A stretch of DNA of 64,000 nucleotides, taken from assembly GCA_913060695.1 (NCBI GenBank), contig CAJXUA010000007.1, forward strand, positions 62,001 to 126,000. Reading direction: 5' to 3'. Positions 16,587 through 24,393 of the stretch are shown here, piece after piece (within the stretch, counting starts at the first letter, position 1; the number at the start of each line of letters is the position of its first letter). The position numbers and the translations under genes are program-made. Source of the stretch: an uncultured Gammaproteobacteria bacterium (GTDB lineage: Bacteria > Pseudomonadota > Gammaproteobacteria > Pseudomonadales > Pseudohongiellaceae). The notes beneath the pieces were generated by a model. It worked only from the letters and a program-made list of their open reading frames with translations. It searched no databases and was not told the origin of the DNA.

Positions 16587-16946
16587 GTGTTACGTAACCT
16601 AACTATACTAGCCTTATGCCTGACAATGACCGGATGTCTATTTACTGTCGACTCGCGAGAGAAGTCCAGAACCAATCAGTGGAGCGATGCCGACCTAACT
16701 CGTATCGAGATCGGCAAGACCGATGCGGACTGGGTGCGCACCGCGTTCGGTAGCGCACGACAGAAATCGACTGCAGATAACGGCACCGAGATCTGGCGCT
16801 ATGAAAACGTGAAACAAAGCGAGTCGGAAGTCGGACTGTTTCTGATTTTTCACGTCGACATAGAGCGAGAGGATTCTGAGACGCTGGCCATCGAGTTTCG
16901 CGATGGTGTAGTGACAGACTACTGGACTGAATCTCACCGGCACTAA
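16587..16946 (+). CDS. BamE/SmpA-like lipoprotein
   Basis: 119-residue precursor with lipobox T-M-T-G-C (Cys17). The mature part has the BamE/OmlA pattern: I-E-I-G-K-T-D-A-D-W-V-R-T-A-F-G (the I-x-x-G-x-T-x-x-x-V motif), then a beta strand W-R-Y-E and a final strand. BamE itself belongs to the outer-membrane beta-barrel assembly complex; this is a divergent paralogue, so that role is not implied. GTG 16587 follows AGGGGAATCCC. It lies behind a sigma-54-like promoter and the ABC operon, so it may be an envelope-stress member of the same regulon. Confidence 0.7.
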   Translation: MLRNLTILALCLTMTGCLFTVDSREKSRTNQWSDADLTRIEIGKTDADWVRTAFGSARQKSTADNGTEIWRYENVKQSESEVGLFLIFHVDIEREDSETLAIEFRDGVVTDYWTESHRH

Positions 16947-17071
16947 AAGCGCAGCGGTTCTTGGCAACAGATCTTCGACGATAGAAAAACGCTGATAATA
17001 GGTTAAGCTCTCAGTGCGGTTGTGCGTGCTCTAACGCAAAGTCGAAATCCGTTTCTTGAAGAGGTTCCCGC

Positions 17072-17437
17072 ATGCCAATCATCGATGTGCATTTGGTCCT
17101 TTCGGCTCAGTCCACTGAGTCGAAAGGACTAAGTAAACGCCTAGCCGATGTCCTAGGCCATCTGTTTAGGGCAGACCCCGGTCGCGTGTGGGTTCGGCTG
17201 CACACAATGCCTTCGGAACACTACGCGGAGAATCAAACCACTGTTGCACCTCCAGACTTACCAGTCTTCGCCACAGTGCTGCATGCACGCCCACCTAAGG
17301 GGCAGGCGCGCGAGGAGGAAGCGCTCGCCATCACCCGTGCGATAGCCGTATGTCTCAATAGACCACCTAGCCGAGTGCATGTCGAGTACGCCGCGAAGGG
17401 CGCGGGCCGAGTAGCCTTCGGGGGAAAACTGCTTTGA
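17072..17437 (+). CDS. tautomerase-superfamily protein (MIF/4-OT-like)
   Basis: 121 residues. Met is followed directly by Pro (M-P-I-I-D-V-H-L), which would become the catalytic N-terminal Pro1 of the tautomerase superfamily. The length, about twice a 4-oxalocrotonate tautomerase monomer, with P-G-R-V-W-V-R-L and P-P-S-R-V-H-V-E-Y in matching positions, suggests two beta-alpha-beta units. Substrate unknown. AAGAGGTTCCC precedes the ATG. Its TGA (17435-17437) overlaps the first base pair steps of the tandem repeat that follows. Confidence 0.75.
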   Translation: MPIIDVHLVLSAQSTESKGLSKRLADVLGHLFRADPGRVWVRLHTMPSEHYAENQTTVAPPDLPVFATVLHARPPKGQAREEEALAITRAIAVCLNRPPSRVHVEYAAKGAGRVAFGGKLL

Positions 17438-17489
17438 TCAAATTACTCTGACCCCTTTGATCGATCAAATTACTCTGACCCCTTTGATC
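17436..17489 (-). repeat. tandem pair of 27-bp GGGGTCAGAGTAA repeats
   Basis: Two exact, abutting 27-base units (17436-17462 and 17463-17489), each GATC at the ends around the core AAATTACTCTGACCCCTTT. The core is the reverse complement of the repeat at 2784-2802. The first unit begins inside the stop codon of the tautomerase gene, and the second ends 1 base before a GNAT gene fragment. Confidence 0.85.
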
Positions 17490-17490
17490 G

Positions 17491-17598
17491 GCAGTGCACC
17501 TCTATGAAGCAGTTGGTTTTATCGCAATTGGAGAACTCCAAGCTCTGCGAGTTGGCTCGGAATTACGCGTTCAGAATATGACTCTCAGACTAAACTGA
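17491..17598 (+). pseudogene. GNAT acetyltransferase C-terminal fragment
   Basis: The 36-codon frame (AVHLYEAVGF, then IAIGE, LRVGSELRVQN and M-T-L-R-L-N, stop TGA at 17596-17598) is the final motif B and last strand of a GNAT enzyme (x-A-x-x-L-Y-E-x-x-G-F). It is closed upstream by TGA inside the repeat at 17485-17487. The acetyl-CoA-binding part is absent, so it is a dead tail. The layout copies the formyltransferase tail next to the repeat at 2784. Confidence 0.65.
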
Positions 17599-17672
17599 AA
17601 TGCACCTCACAATTGAATGTGGAATGCATTACTCTGCAACTCCGCGCACCGCTTTCGAAAAGTTAGAGCCCC

Positions 17673-18224
17673 ATGAAGAACCCTAAGCATCAAGTGATCC
17701 TAAAGTTCACCGCCCTGCTCCTCATCCTAGTAGGCTATTTCGCCTATCTCACTTACCAGTACGATTTCCTGACCGGTGGCGTTGCCGCGTTGATTACATG
17801 GAGTTTCTTCGTGCTGTGTACGCCAGTGGCCGATGCGGGCTTTCTATTGGACTTCCCCATACGAGTATTGTTTGGGGTACGCATGGTGCTGTCGGAGATT
17901 TTCGTTTGGGCGGTGGCGATCTCCCTCAATACCGTCGCTATGCTGTATTTTCGTGACTACTACCAGACTACGCTTATCACACGCCTGATGGAGTCGATCA
18001 TTACCACGCCGTTTCCGTATTGGTTCATTGTCTTGCTCTCTGCCATTGGCACATTCCTGTCCATCCGTTTCGGGGATGAGTTAATGGACGTGCTGCACCA
18101 TAAGGATCGTGAGTTCTTCTATAGCAACCACTTCAAACACGAGATCGTTCTTTTCGTGTTCTTCCTCTTTGTGCTGTTCAGTTACTACGAACTCATCGCC
18201 TCACTCGGTATCTCCGTCGCATAG
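17673..18224 (+). CDS. conserved inner-membrane protein of unknown function
   Basis: 183 residues with about four membrane segments (roughly 10-28, 36-56, 70-92 and 112-130) plus a C-terminal segment near 152-175. Notable polar signatures are TPVADAGFLLDFPIRVLFG and IRFGDELMDVLHHKDREFF, the second with His and acidic residues on the cytoplasmic side. I recall similar uncharacterised proteins in marine gammaproteobacteria but no functional name. It precedes a TAXI-TRAP operon in the same direction by 183 bases. ATG 17673 follows AGAGCCCC, a weak ribosome-binding site. Confidence 0.7.
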   Translation: MKNPKHQVILKFTALLLILVGYFAYLTYQYDFLTGGVAALITWSFFVLCTPVADAGFLLDFPIRVLFGVRMVLSEIFVWAVAISLNTVAMLYFRDYYQTTLITRLMESIITTPFPYWFIVLLSAIGTFLSIRFGDELMDVLHHKDREFFYSNHFKHEIVLFVFFLFVLFSYYELIASLGISVA

Positions 18225-18407
18225 CGCGATCGGGTCCGGCGCAGCTGTTTGGGTTTGCACACAGGCTGAATATTTGTGCTTTGTAGGAAAATATGTTTTC
18301 ATCGAGCGCCCTTGGAAGGCACGGATTGCACCTCCTTCGGCCATTTTAACTAGTAGCAAGCCCGGCCTGCCGGCGCGATCTTCTCCGCACAAAAAGAATA
18401 AAGCATT

Positions 18408-19457
18408 ATGGGCAATTCACTGAATATTCATGACAATTACTCCCTCCTTAAAGGCGGGTTAAAACGCTTCGTGCTCGGCGCTGCCATCCTCGTCTTGCTA
18501 AGCGCCTGCTCAGAGCAGCTCTCGTCCAATAGACCCTATATATTGACCACCGCCACCTCTGGCGGCGCCTTCTACCCGATCGGCGTGGCGATGGCGACAA
18601 TCTCGAAGTCTCAACTTCAACCCAATCACAATATTTCCCTGTCCGCCATTAGCTCTGCCGGCTCGCTCGAAAACGTCAAGCTTCTGCGTGATAACGAGGC
18701 ACAGTTCGGCATTCTTCAAGGCGTCTTCGCTGCATGGGCCTGGGATGGCGACGGTCCTATACGTAATCCCCAGACAGGCATGCGCAGCGTGAGCGCACTC
18801 TGGTTCAACGTTGAACATTTCGTGCTGTTAAGCTCCTTGGTCGAGAATGGCACTATTAGCGATCTGGGCAATCTTCAGGGCGAGCGCTTTGTTCTAGGCG
18901 CCCGCAACTCCGGCGCGGAACAGTCTGGCCGCTTCATCCTCGAAACCCTTGGCATCGATTACGAGAATGGTATGAACTTGGCTTATATGGGTTACGAAGG
19001 TGCTGCTAGCGCCATGCAGGACGGCAATGTCGTTGGCATGAACGTGCCTGCCGGGGCGCCGACGAGCGCCATCACCCAAGCATTTGCGCAGATGGGCAAT
19101 GACATTACCTTGCTGACTTTCTCCCAAGAAGAACTAGACGCTCTGAACAAGCGCTATGATCTATGGGACTGGTATGACTTTCCGCCAGGCACCTACCCTA
19201 ACCTAGATGTGCTCGTGCGCTCCATCGCCTCCCCTAATGTACTGGTGGTGCGTTCAGACGTGCCCGATGAGGTGGTCTATCGAGTCACCAAAATGATCTG
19301 GGAAAATCTTGGCACCCTGCAGGATATTCACGCGGCTACCAAAGATATGAAACTAGAGCGCGCACTGCGCGGTATGGTTGCGCCCTTACACCCAGGCGCC
19401 TTGCGTTTCTATCGCGAGATTGGCCTCGAAGTACCTCCCCACTTGATTATGGAGTAA
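18408..19457 (+). CDS. TAXI-type TRAP transporter substrate-binding lipoprotein
   Basis: 349-residue precursor with a late lipobox L-L-S-A-C (Cys about 34), so the mature protein is membrane-tethered. The TAXI family pattern is clear: T-T-A-T-S-G-G-A-F-Y-P-I-G, then SAISSAGSLENVKLLRD, GILQG and FVLGARNSGAEQSGR. It captures an organic acid or amino acid in the periplasm (glutamate or 2-oxoglutarate in studied relatives) for the permease encoded 9 bases downstream. The 34-residue leader is long; no good ribosome-binding site precedes ATG 18408, so the start is tentative. Confidence 0.88.
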   Translation: MGNSLNIHDNYSLLKGGLKRFVLGAAILVLLSACSEQLSSNRPYILTTATSGGAFYPIGVAMATISKSQLQPNHNISLSAISSAGSLENVKLLRDNEAQFGILQGVFAAWAWDGDGPIRNPQTGMRSVSALWFNVEHFVLLSSLVENGTISDLGNLQGERFVLGARNSGAEQSGRFILETLGIDYENGMNLAYMGYEGAASAMQDGNVVGMNVPAGAPTSAITQAFAQMGNDITLLTFSQEELDALNKRYDLWDWYDFPPGTYPNLDVLVRSIASPNVLVVRSDVPDEVVYRVTKMIWENLGTLQDIHAATKDMKLERALRGMVAPLHPGALRFYREIGLEVPPHLIME

Positions 19458-19466
19458 GCAGAACCG

Positions 19467-21467
19467 ATGAAATCTCCGTTGTTGCGTTGGGCTGCATTTC
19501 TATTTGCGCTATTCCATGTGTACACCAATCTATTCGCCTCGCTCTCTGAGTTGTGGTTTGCCGCCATTCACTTCGGGGGGTTCTGCGCGCTATGCGCATT
19601 CAGCGCCAACGAGCGACTACCTGTGGGTGAGGCTGGCACTAAGTTTAAATACGGACTGAATATCGCGCTGGCGGCACTGGCGATCGGCGTTCCCATCTAT
19701 CTAATGTTGTTCGAGAATGCGCTGTATGCCCGCGAGGCGGAGTTTATAACCTCCGACTATATTGTCTCGGCCATCGCGGTTCTGCTCGCGATTGAGTTCA
19801 CGCGGCGCACCACGGGTTGGTTCACACCCGTGTTGATCCTAGTCGCACTGGCCTACATCTTGTTCCTCGGACGCTATATCGGCGGCGTGTTCTCCTTTCC
19901 TGGTTTGAGTATGGAGACGGTGCTCTACCGCAGCTTCTTCAGCTCGGAGGGCATGTTCGGCAGCACCGCCAATATCTCCGCTACCTATGTGTTCATGTTT
20001 ATCCTGTTCGGGGCCTTCTTGCTCAAATCCGGCGCTGGGGATTTCATCGTGCGCTTGGCGCGCTGCCTCGCCGGGCGCTTTACCGGCGGCGCCGGCCTAG
20101 TCGCGGTTATCGGCTCGGGACTGATGGGCTCTGTCTCCGGCTCCGCAGTAGCCAACACCGTATCCACAGGCGTGATCACCATCCCTATGATGAAGCGTTC
20201 TGGCTTCCCTCCGCAGTTCGCAGCGGGGGTCGAGGCGGCCTCGTCCACGGGCGGCGCACTGATGCCCCCTATCATGGGTGCGGGAGCATTCGTGATGGCA
20301 GGCTACACGCAGCTCCCCTATACCCAAATCGTGGCGGTCTCCATTCTGCCCGCTATGCTCTACTTCCTTACTGTCGCCTTTTTCGTGCGCATCGAAGCCA
20401 AGCGCCTCGGCCTGACCCCCGACAACATTGAGCAGTCAGAGAAAGTACGTGATGTATTGAAGGAGGGCTGGCATTTCATTCTACCGCTGGGTGTCCTCGT
20501 GGGCAGTCTCCTGATCGGCTACACCGCTCTTCTGGCGGCGGTATTCGCTATCGGGGCCACCATCGCCGCCTCGTGGATATCGTCAACGCCAATGTCGCTG
20601 CAAGATTGCTTCGATGCCACCGTGGACGGGGTGCGCAATATGACAGCCACCGCACTACTGCTAGTGGCGGTGGGCCTCGTGATCAACGTGGTCACCACCA
20701 CCGGGGTGGGCAATGCCTTCTCTTTGATGATAGTGGAATGGGCGCAGGGCAGCCTATTGATCACCATTGCGCTAGTGGCACTAGCCTCTTTGATCCTAGG
20801 CATGGGCCTACCGGTAACCGCATCCTATATCGTATTAGCCACGCTCTCTGCACCCGTGATCTATGACCTGATTGCCCAGGACTATCTGCTACAAGCGCTG
20901 CAATCCACAGACCTATCCACCTCGGTAAGGGCCACACTGAGTCTGTTCGGCGGCGACCCAGTAGTAGCACTGCGCGAGATGCCCTTGGAGATGCGGCAGA
21001 TTTTGCGCACAGAGTTGCTTGACCCCGCAGTGCTGGGCGGCATGTTGTTGAGCGCTCACCTGATCATTTTCTGGCTCTCGCAGGACAGCAATATAACGCC
21101 TCCCGTGTGTTTGGCCGCCTTCGCCGCGGCGGGTATCGCTGGCACTAAGCCTATGGCCACAGGGCTGACCTCGTGGAAGCTGGCAAAAGGGCTCTACCTG
21201 ATCCCCATTCTGTTCGCATACTCTCCACTGATCTCCGGCACTTGGGCAGAGCGGCTAAGTGTCTTTGCCTGGTCCAGTCTTGGGCTCTATGCTCTGGCTG
21301 GCTTGTTGCAATGGCGCCTAGACAAGCCCCTTACCCCATTAACTGCCGCAATGTTGCTCTGTGCAGCCGGATTATTGATGTGGGCACCCCTCACGACGAT
21401 TTACCATATCGTCGGCGCTGGGTTACTCTTCGCTGTGATGTTCTGGCAAAAACGCACTCTCGCCTAA
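19467..21467 (+). CDS. fused TRAP transporter permease (DctQM, TAXI type)
   Basis: 666 residues, the usual size of fused 4TM-12TM TRAP permeases. The N-terminal DctQ-like part (to about 140) precedes the DctM domain, with GLMGSVSGSAVANTVSTG, AAGVEAASSTGGALMPPIMGAGAF and LGMGLPVTASYIV, all family hallmarks. It uses a sodium gradient to import the ligand delivered by the TAXI lipoprotein. The gene order (binding protein then fused permease, 9-base gap) is standard for TAXI systems. AGCAGAACCG precedes ATG 19467. Confidence 0.92.
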   Translation: MKSPLLRWAAFLFALFHVYTNLFASLSELWFAAIHFGGFCALCAFSANERLPVGEAGTKFKYGLNIALAALAIGVPIYLMLFENALYAREAEFITSDYIVSAIAVLLAIEFTRRTTGWFTPVLILVALAYILFLGRYIGGVFSFPGLSMETVLYRSFFSSEGMFGSTANISATYVFMFILFGAFLLKSGAGDFIVRLARCLAGRFTGGAGLVAVIGSGLMGSVSGSAVANTVSTGVITIPMMKRSGFPPQFAAGVEAASSTGGALMPPIMGAGAFVMAGYTQLPYTQIVAVSILPAMLYFLTVAFFVRIEAKRLGLTPDNIEQSEKVRDVLKEGWHFILPLGVLVGSLLIGYTALLAAVFAIGATIAASWISSTPMSLQDCFDATVDGVRNMTATALLLVAVGLVINVVTTTGVGNAFSLMIVEWAQGSLLITIALVALASLILGMGLPVTASYIVLATLSAPVIYDLIAQDYLLQALQSTDLSTSVRATLSLFGGDPVVALREMPLEMRQILRTELLDPAVLGGMLLSAHLIIFWLSQDSNITPPVCLAAFAAAGIAGTKPMATGLTSWKLAKGLYLIPILFAYSPLISGTWAERLSVFAWSSLGLYALAGLLQWRLDKPLTPLTAAMLLCAAGLLMWAPLTTIYHIVGAGLLFAVMFWQKRTLA

Positions 21468-21492
21468 ACCCCTTCACCGCGAGCACTGATCG

Positions 21493-21882
21493 ATGTTTTC
21501 AGAGAAAGAGTTAAATCTCGACGAGACCGAACTCCGGGAGCTGGTAGCAATGCTTTCCGAGGAACAGCGAGCGGCCTATCAGCGGTGTGAACAAGCAGCC
21601 ATCAAGCGCCCCACGACCTATGCGGCACTCAATACTCTATTCTTCCTCGGCGCCCAGCACTTCTATCTGCAGCGCTGGATGCGCGGCTCAATTAGCCTCG
21701 CACTAGGCTTGACGGTCGCCTTTTTATTGCTAAACGGCCAGATACTTTACGGCTTCGCAGTCCTACTGGCCTTAGCGATCGTGGATATCCCTCAGCTACT
21801 CAATTACGAGCATTTAGTTCATGCGCGCAACAATAATTCGATGCGTCAGTGTTTAATCCGCGTCAAAAAATCACTGCGGTAA
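21493..21882 (+). CDS. TM2-domain-like small membrane protein
   Basis: 129 residues. A charged N-terminal cytoplasmic region (1-50) leads into two hydrophobic hairpins, with AALNTLFFLGAQHFYLQRWMRGSISLALG around 52-82 resembling the TM2 domain (G-x-x-x-F-Y-L-x-R). The C-terminus is basic. Function unknown. It starts 25 bases after the TRAP permease stop, so it is probably in the same operon. Confidence 0.7.
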   Translation: MFSEKELNLDETELRELVAMLSEEQRAAYQRCEQAAIKRPTTYAALNTLFFLGAQHFYLQRWMRGSISLALGLTVAFLLLNGQILYGFAVLLALAIVDIPQLLNYEHLVHARNNNSMRQCLIRVKKSLR

Positions 21883-21989
21883 ACCATTCCAGCTCATGAT
21901 AGGATGCCCGGCCTAAGCGGAATATCGCTCCAATTCTCGTGATTCACCCAGTTCGAACAACACCGCAAGGCGGAGTAGGACAGTACATA

Positions 21990-22928
21990 GTGGCATTGAC
22001 TCTGGTTTTTTTTGTAACAGGCCTCCTGATACTCGTGGGCGGCGCCGAAAGTCTCGTTCGTGGTAGCTCAGCACTCGCCCTTCGCCTTGGCATCACTCCC
22101 CTAGTGATAGGCCTGACAGTGGTCGCCTTTGGCACCAGTAGCCCCGAATTAGCTGTAAGTATCGAATCAGCACTTAGTGGCAGTAGCTCTATTGCCTTAG
22201 GCAATGTGATCGGCTCAAACGTCGCCAATATCGGCCTGATTCTCGGCATCACGGCCATAATTCGGCCGATGTCGGTGCAGCCATCCCTGCTTAAACAACA
22301 AATCCCCCTGATGATCGCGATCTCCTTCGTCATCTGGGCAATGGCCGCGGATATGGCCATTACATTCTGGGACGGTTTCATTCTTGTCGCCGCCCTGATT
22401 GGCTTCCTTCTGCACAGCTACCGTAGCTCTAAAGACAGCCCAGAAGACGAGGAAGTACTGCCCTGTGAGGTGCAGACTTTAAAAGACAAAACTTGGTTCT
22501 GCATACTGCTCATCCTCATCGGCTTAGCAGGCTTGATCGGCGGCGGCATGTTGTTCGTGCGCAGCGCTGTAGAGATCGCGCAAATCTACAATGTCGACGA
22601 GGCCATAATCGGCCTTACCATCGTCGCCATCGGCACCAGCATGCCAGAGCTCGCAACCTCCGTAGTGGCCGCCATACGCAAAGAGTCCGATATCGCCATC
22701 GGCAATATCGTCGGCTCCAACATTTTCAACATCCTCGCCATACTCGGCATCGCCTCCCTGATCAGCCCACTATCGGGCCTTGGGTTCAGCACTGCCGACT
22801 ATGTGGTAATGATTAGTTTTGCCGTTATTCTGCTGCCCATGGCGTGGAGTGGTAGAACCCTGAGTCGCCCGGAAGGCACTGTACTGTTGCTGGGATATCT
22901 AAGCTATATGGCCTACATCTGGCCATAA
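21990..22928 (+). CDS. calcium/sodium antiporter, YrbG-like (CaCA family)
   Basis: About 312 residues from GTG 21990; an in-frame GTG at 21939 would add 17 hydrophilic residues but lacks a ribosome-binding site, and YrbG-type proteins start at the first helix. The two inverted alpha repeats are plain: GTSSPELAVSI with GNVIGSNVANIGLILG, and GTSMPELATSVVAAI with GNIVGSNIFNILAILG. About ten helices. It exchanges Na+ (or K+) for Ca2+. GGAG at 21972-21975 is somewhat far from the start. Confidence 0.88.
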   Translation: MALTLVFFVTGLLILVGGAESLVRGSSALALRLGITPLVIGLTVVAFGTSSPELAVSIESALSGSSSIALGNVIGSNVANIGLILGITAIIRPMSVQPSLLKQQIPLMIAISFVIWAMAADMAITFWDGFILVAALIGFLLHSYRSSKDSPEDEEVLPCEVQTLKDKTWFCILLILIGLAGLIGGGMLFVRSAVEIAQIYNVDEAIIGLTIVAIGTSMPELATSVVAAIRKESDIAIGNIVGSNIFNILAILGIASLISPLSGLGFSTADYVVMISFAVILLPMAWSGRTLSRPEGTVLLLGYLSYMAYIWP

Positions 22929-23054
22929 CGCCCGCCGGCGTTGAGCGCGATGCTTTGCAACTGAGACTGGTCGCCAAGGGCTTGCTTTAAGCCGTTGAAT
23001 GCAAGGGCCAGTAATGTCAGTGAAGTCGAGAAACATATCTGCAGGAGCTCAATT

Positions 23055-24350
23055 ATGCGGCGTCTAATGGCCCTGCTACGCGAGCGCTTCCCTCTTAGCA
23101 CCCAAGGGCTCGCGGTTCTATTGATCGCGATTGTGGCATTGCAGCGTTATGGCTATGGCCGCATGGATCTGGTCGTTTTCGCGCTCGCCGTATGCGCCCT
23201 CGCTATCGTGTGTTTCTCTTCGGTGATCGTGCTACTCGGCGGCCTAATCCTACGTCACCAAATTCGCCATACCCTCGAGATGGAAGCCCTTTTGCGCCGC
23301 AACACGCCGCGCATCAAGGTCGAGGCGGGCTACCCAAATGAGACGGGCTTTAGCCTTTCCACTATGCCTTGGCTGCCACTGATCGGCGTCACCTGGGAGA
23401 TCGTTCATCCCGATGCCATCGAGAATCGTAATCGCCTCTCCGAGGACGAGCAGCGCTGGGAGGAGGAGATAATTCCTCGCAAGCGTTGTCGTACCCAGCA
23501 GATTACCCGACGTTTTACTGTGCGCGACGTATTGGGCTTTAGTCGTTTCACCTGGCGCTTCACCCAGGAAGGCGAGCTCCTAGCGCTGCCTCAGGCCGGC
23601 AATATCCGAGCACTGCCCCTACTGCGGTCCTTGACCGCGGAGGATGGCATTCCTGACCCTGGGGGTAACCCAGAAGGGGATCGCATGGAGATACGCCCTT
23701 ATGTGCCAGGAGACTCGGTCCGTAACATCATGTGGAAGGTCTATGCGCGCAATCGCCTTCTCAACGTGCGCCTGCCCGAACGTAGCGTCTTTCACAGTAG
23801 CCGCACACTCGCCTACCTTGTCTCCAGCCCTAACGACGAGGCTGCAGCGGCAGTGGCTCGCGTAGCGGTAGAATCGGGCGCACTGGGGGATGATTGGCTG
23901 TTTAGCGCCGATGGCAGCGATAACGCAAGCGGGCAGGTAGACGAAGCCTTAGAGATCATCGCGGGTTCCCGAGCAATAAATGGCCTCCTGCCCTACGGAC
24001 TCGATGCCTTCCTGCAGCGCCACGGCAGCCAAGGCAGCACGCACTGCATCGTGTTCGTCGGGGCACAAATGGCCCCGTGGCTACCGCAGCTGCGGGCCAG
24101 CATCGCGCGCTTTAGAGTGCGCTTCTCAATCGTGCTTGCAACCGATGGTTTGGCTACCGAAGAGGCGCCCAAGGCATGGCAGCGCTTGCTGTTTCGCGGC
24201 TCAAGTAGCTCTGACAAGCATGAGGTTGGGCACACCTCTGTTGCGGATTTGAGCCGATTATTGACGCAAGTCGGTCAGCTTGTAGAATCGACCCTTGTTG
24301 TTGATCGCGATACAGGGCAGAGTTTCGACAAACGAATGAACAGAATCTAG
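23055..24350 (+). CDS. DUF58 membrane protein
   Basis: 431 residues. Two N-terminal helices (about 15-60), then a beta-sandwich region and the DUF58 signature EIRPYVPGDSVRNIMWKVYAR near 215-235, followed by a VWA-like C-terminal domain. DUF58 proteins accompany MoxR ATPases and transglutaminases in envelope-associated clusters whose job is mostly undefined. The start at ATG 23055 is set by AGGAG at 23043-23047 (spacing 7); the frame is open 60 bases further but without a site. First gene of a four-gene operon. Confidence 0.88.
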   Translation: MRRLMALLRERFPLSTQGLAVLLIAIVALQRYGYGRMDLVVFALAVCALAIVCFSSVIVLLGGLILRHQIRHTLEMEALLRRNTPRIKVEAGYPNETGFSLSTMPWLPLIGVTWEIVHPDAIENRNRLSEDEQRWEEEIIPRKRCRTQQITRRFTVRDVLGFSRFTWRFTQEGELLALPQAGNIRALPLLRSLTAEDGIPDPGGNPEGDRMEIRPYVPGDSVRNIMWKVYARNRLLNVRLPERSVFHSSRTLAYLVSSPNDEAAAAVARVAVESGALGDDWLFSADGSDNASGQVDEALEIIAGSRAINGLLPYGLDAFLQRHGSQGSTHCIVFVGAQMAPWLPQLRASIARFRVRFSIVLATDGLATEEAPKAWQRLLFRGSSSSDKHEVGHTSVADLSRLLTQVGQLVESTLVVDRDTGQSFDKRMNRI

Positions 24351-24393
24351 GGGAGCCACGTATAGTTCTCCACAGAGCTAATAAGCGAATGCT

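Noticed and set aside
17456-17470. TTGATCGATCAA resembling an FNR box
   Set aside because: It is created by the junction of the two tandem repeats and has a 2-base rather than 4-base spacer.
19817-20431. 204-codon open frame inside the TRAP permease gene
   Set aside because: It overlaps the permease gene fully in another frame, has Arg/His-rich shadow composition, and no ribosome-binding site or family motif.
22995-23054. Extended N-terminus for the DUF58 protein
   Set aside because: The downstream ATG 23055 has AGGAG at correct spacing and begins directly before the first helix.
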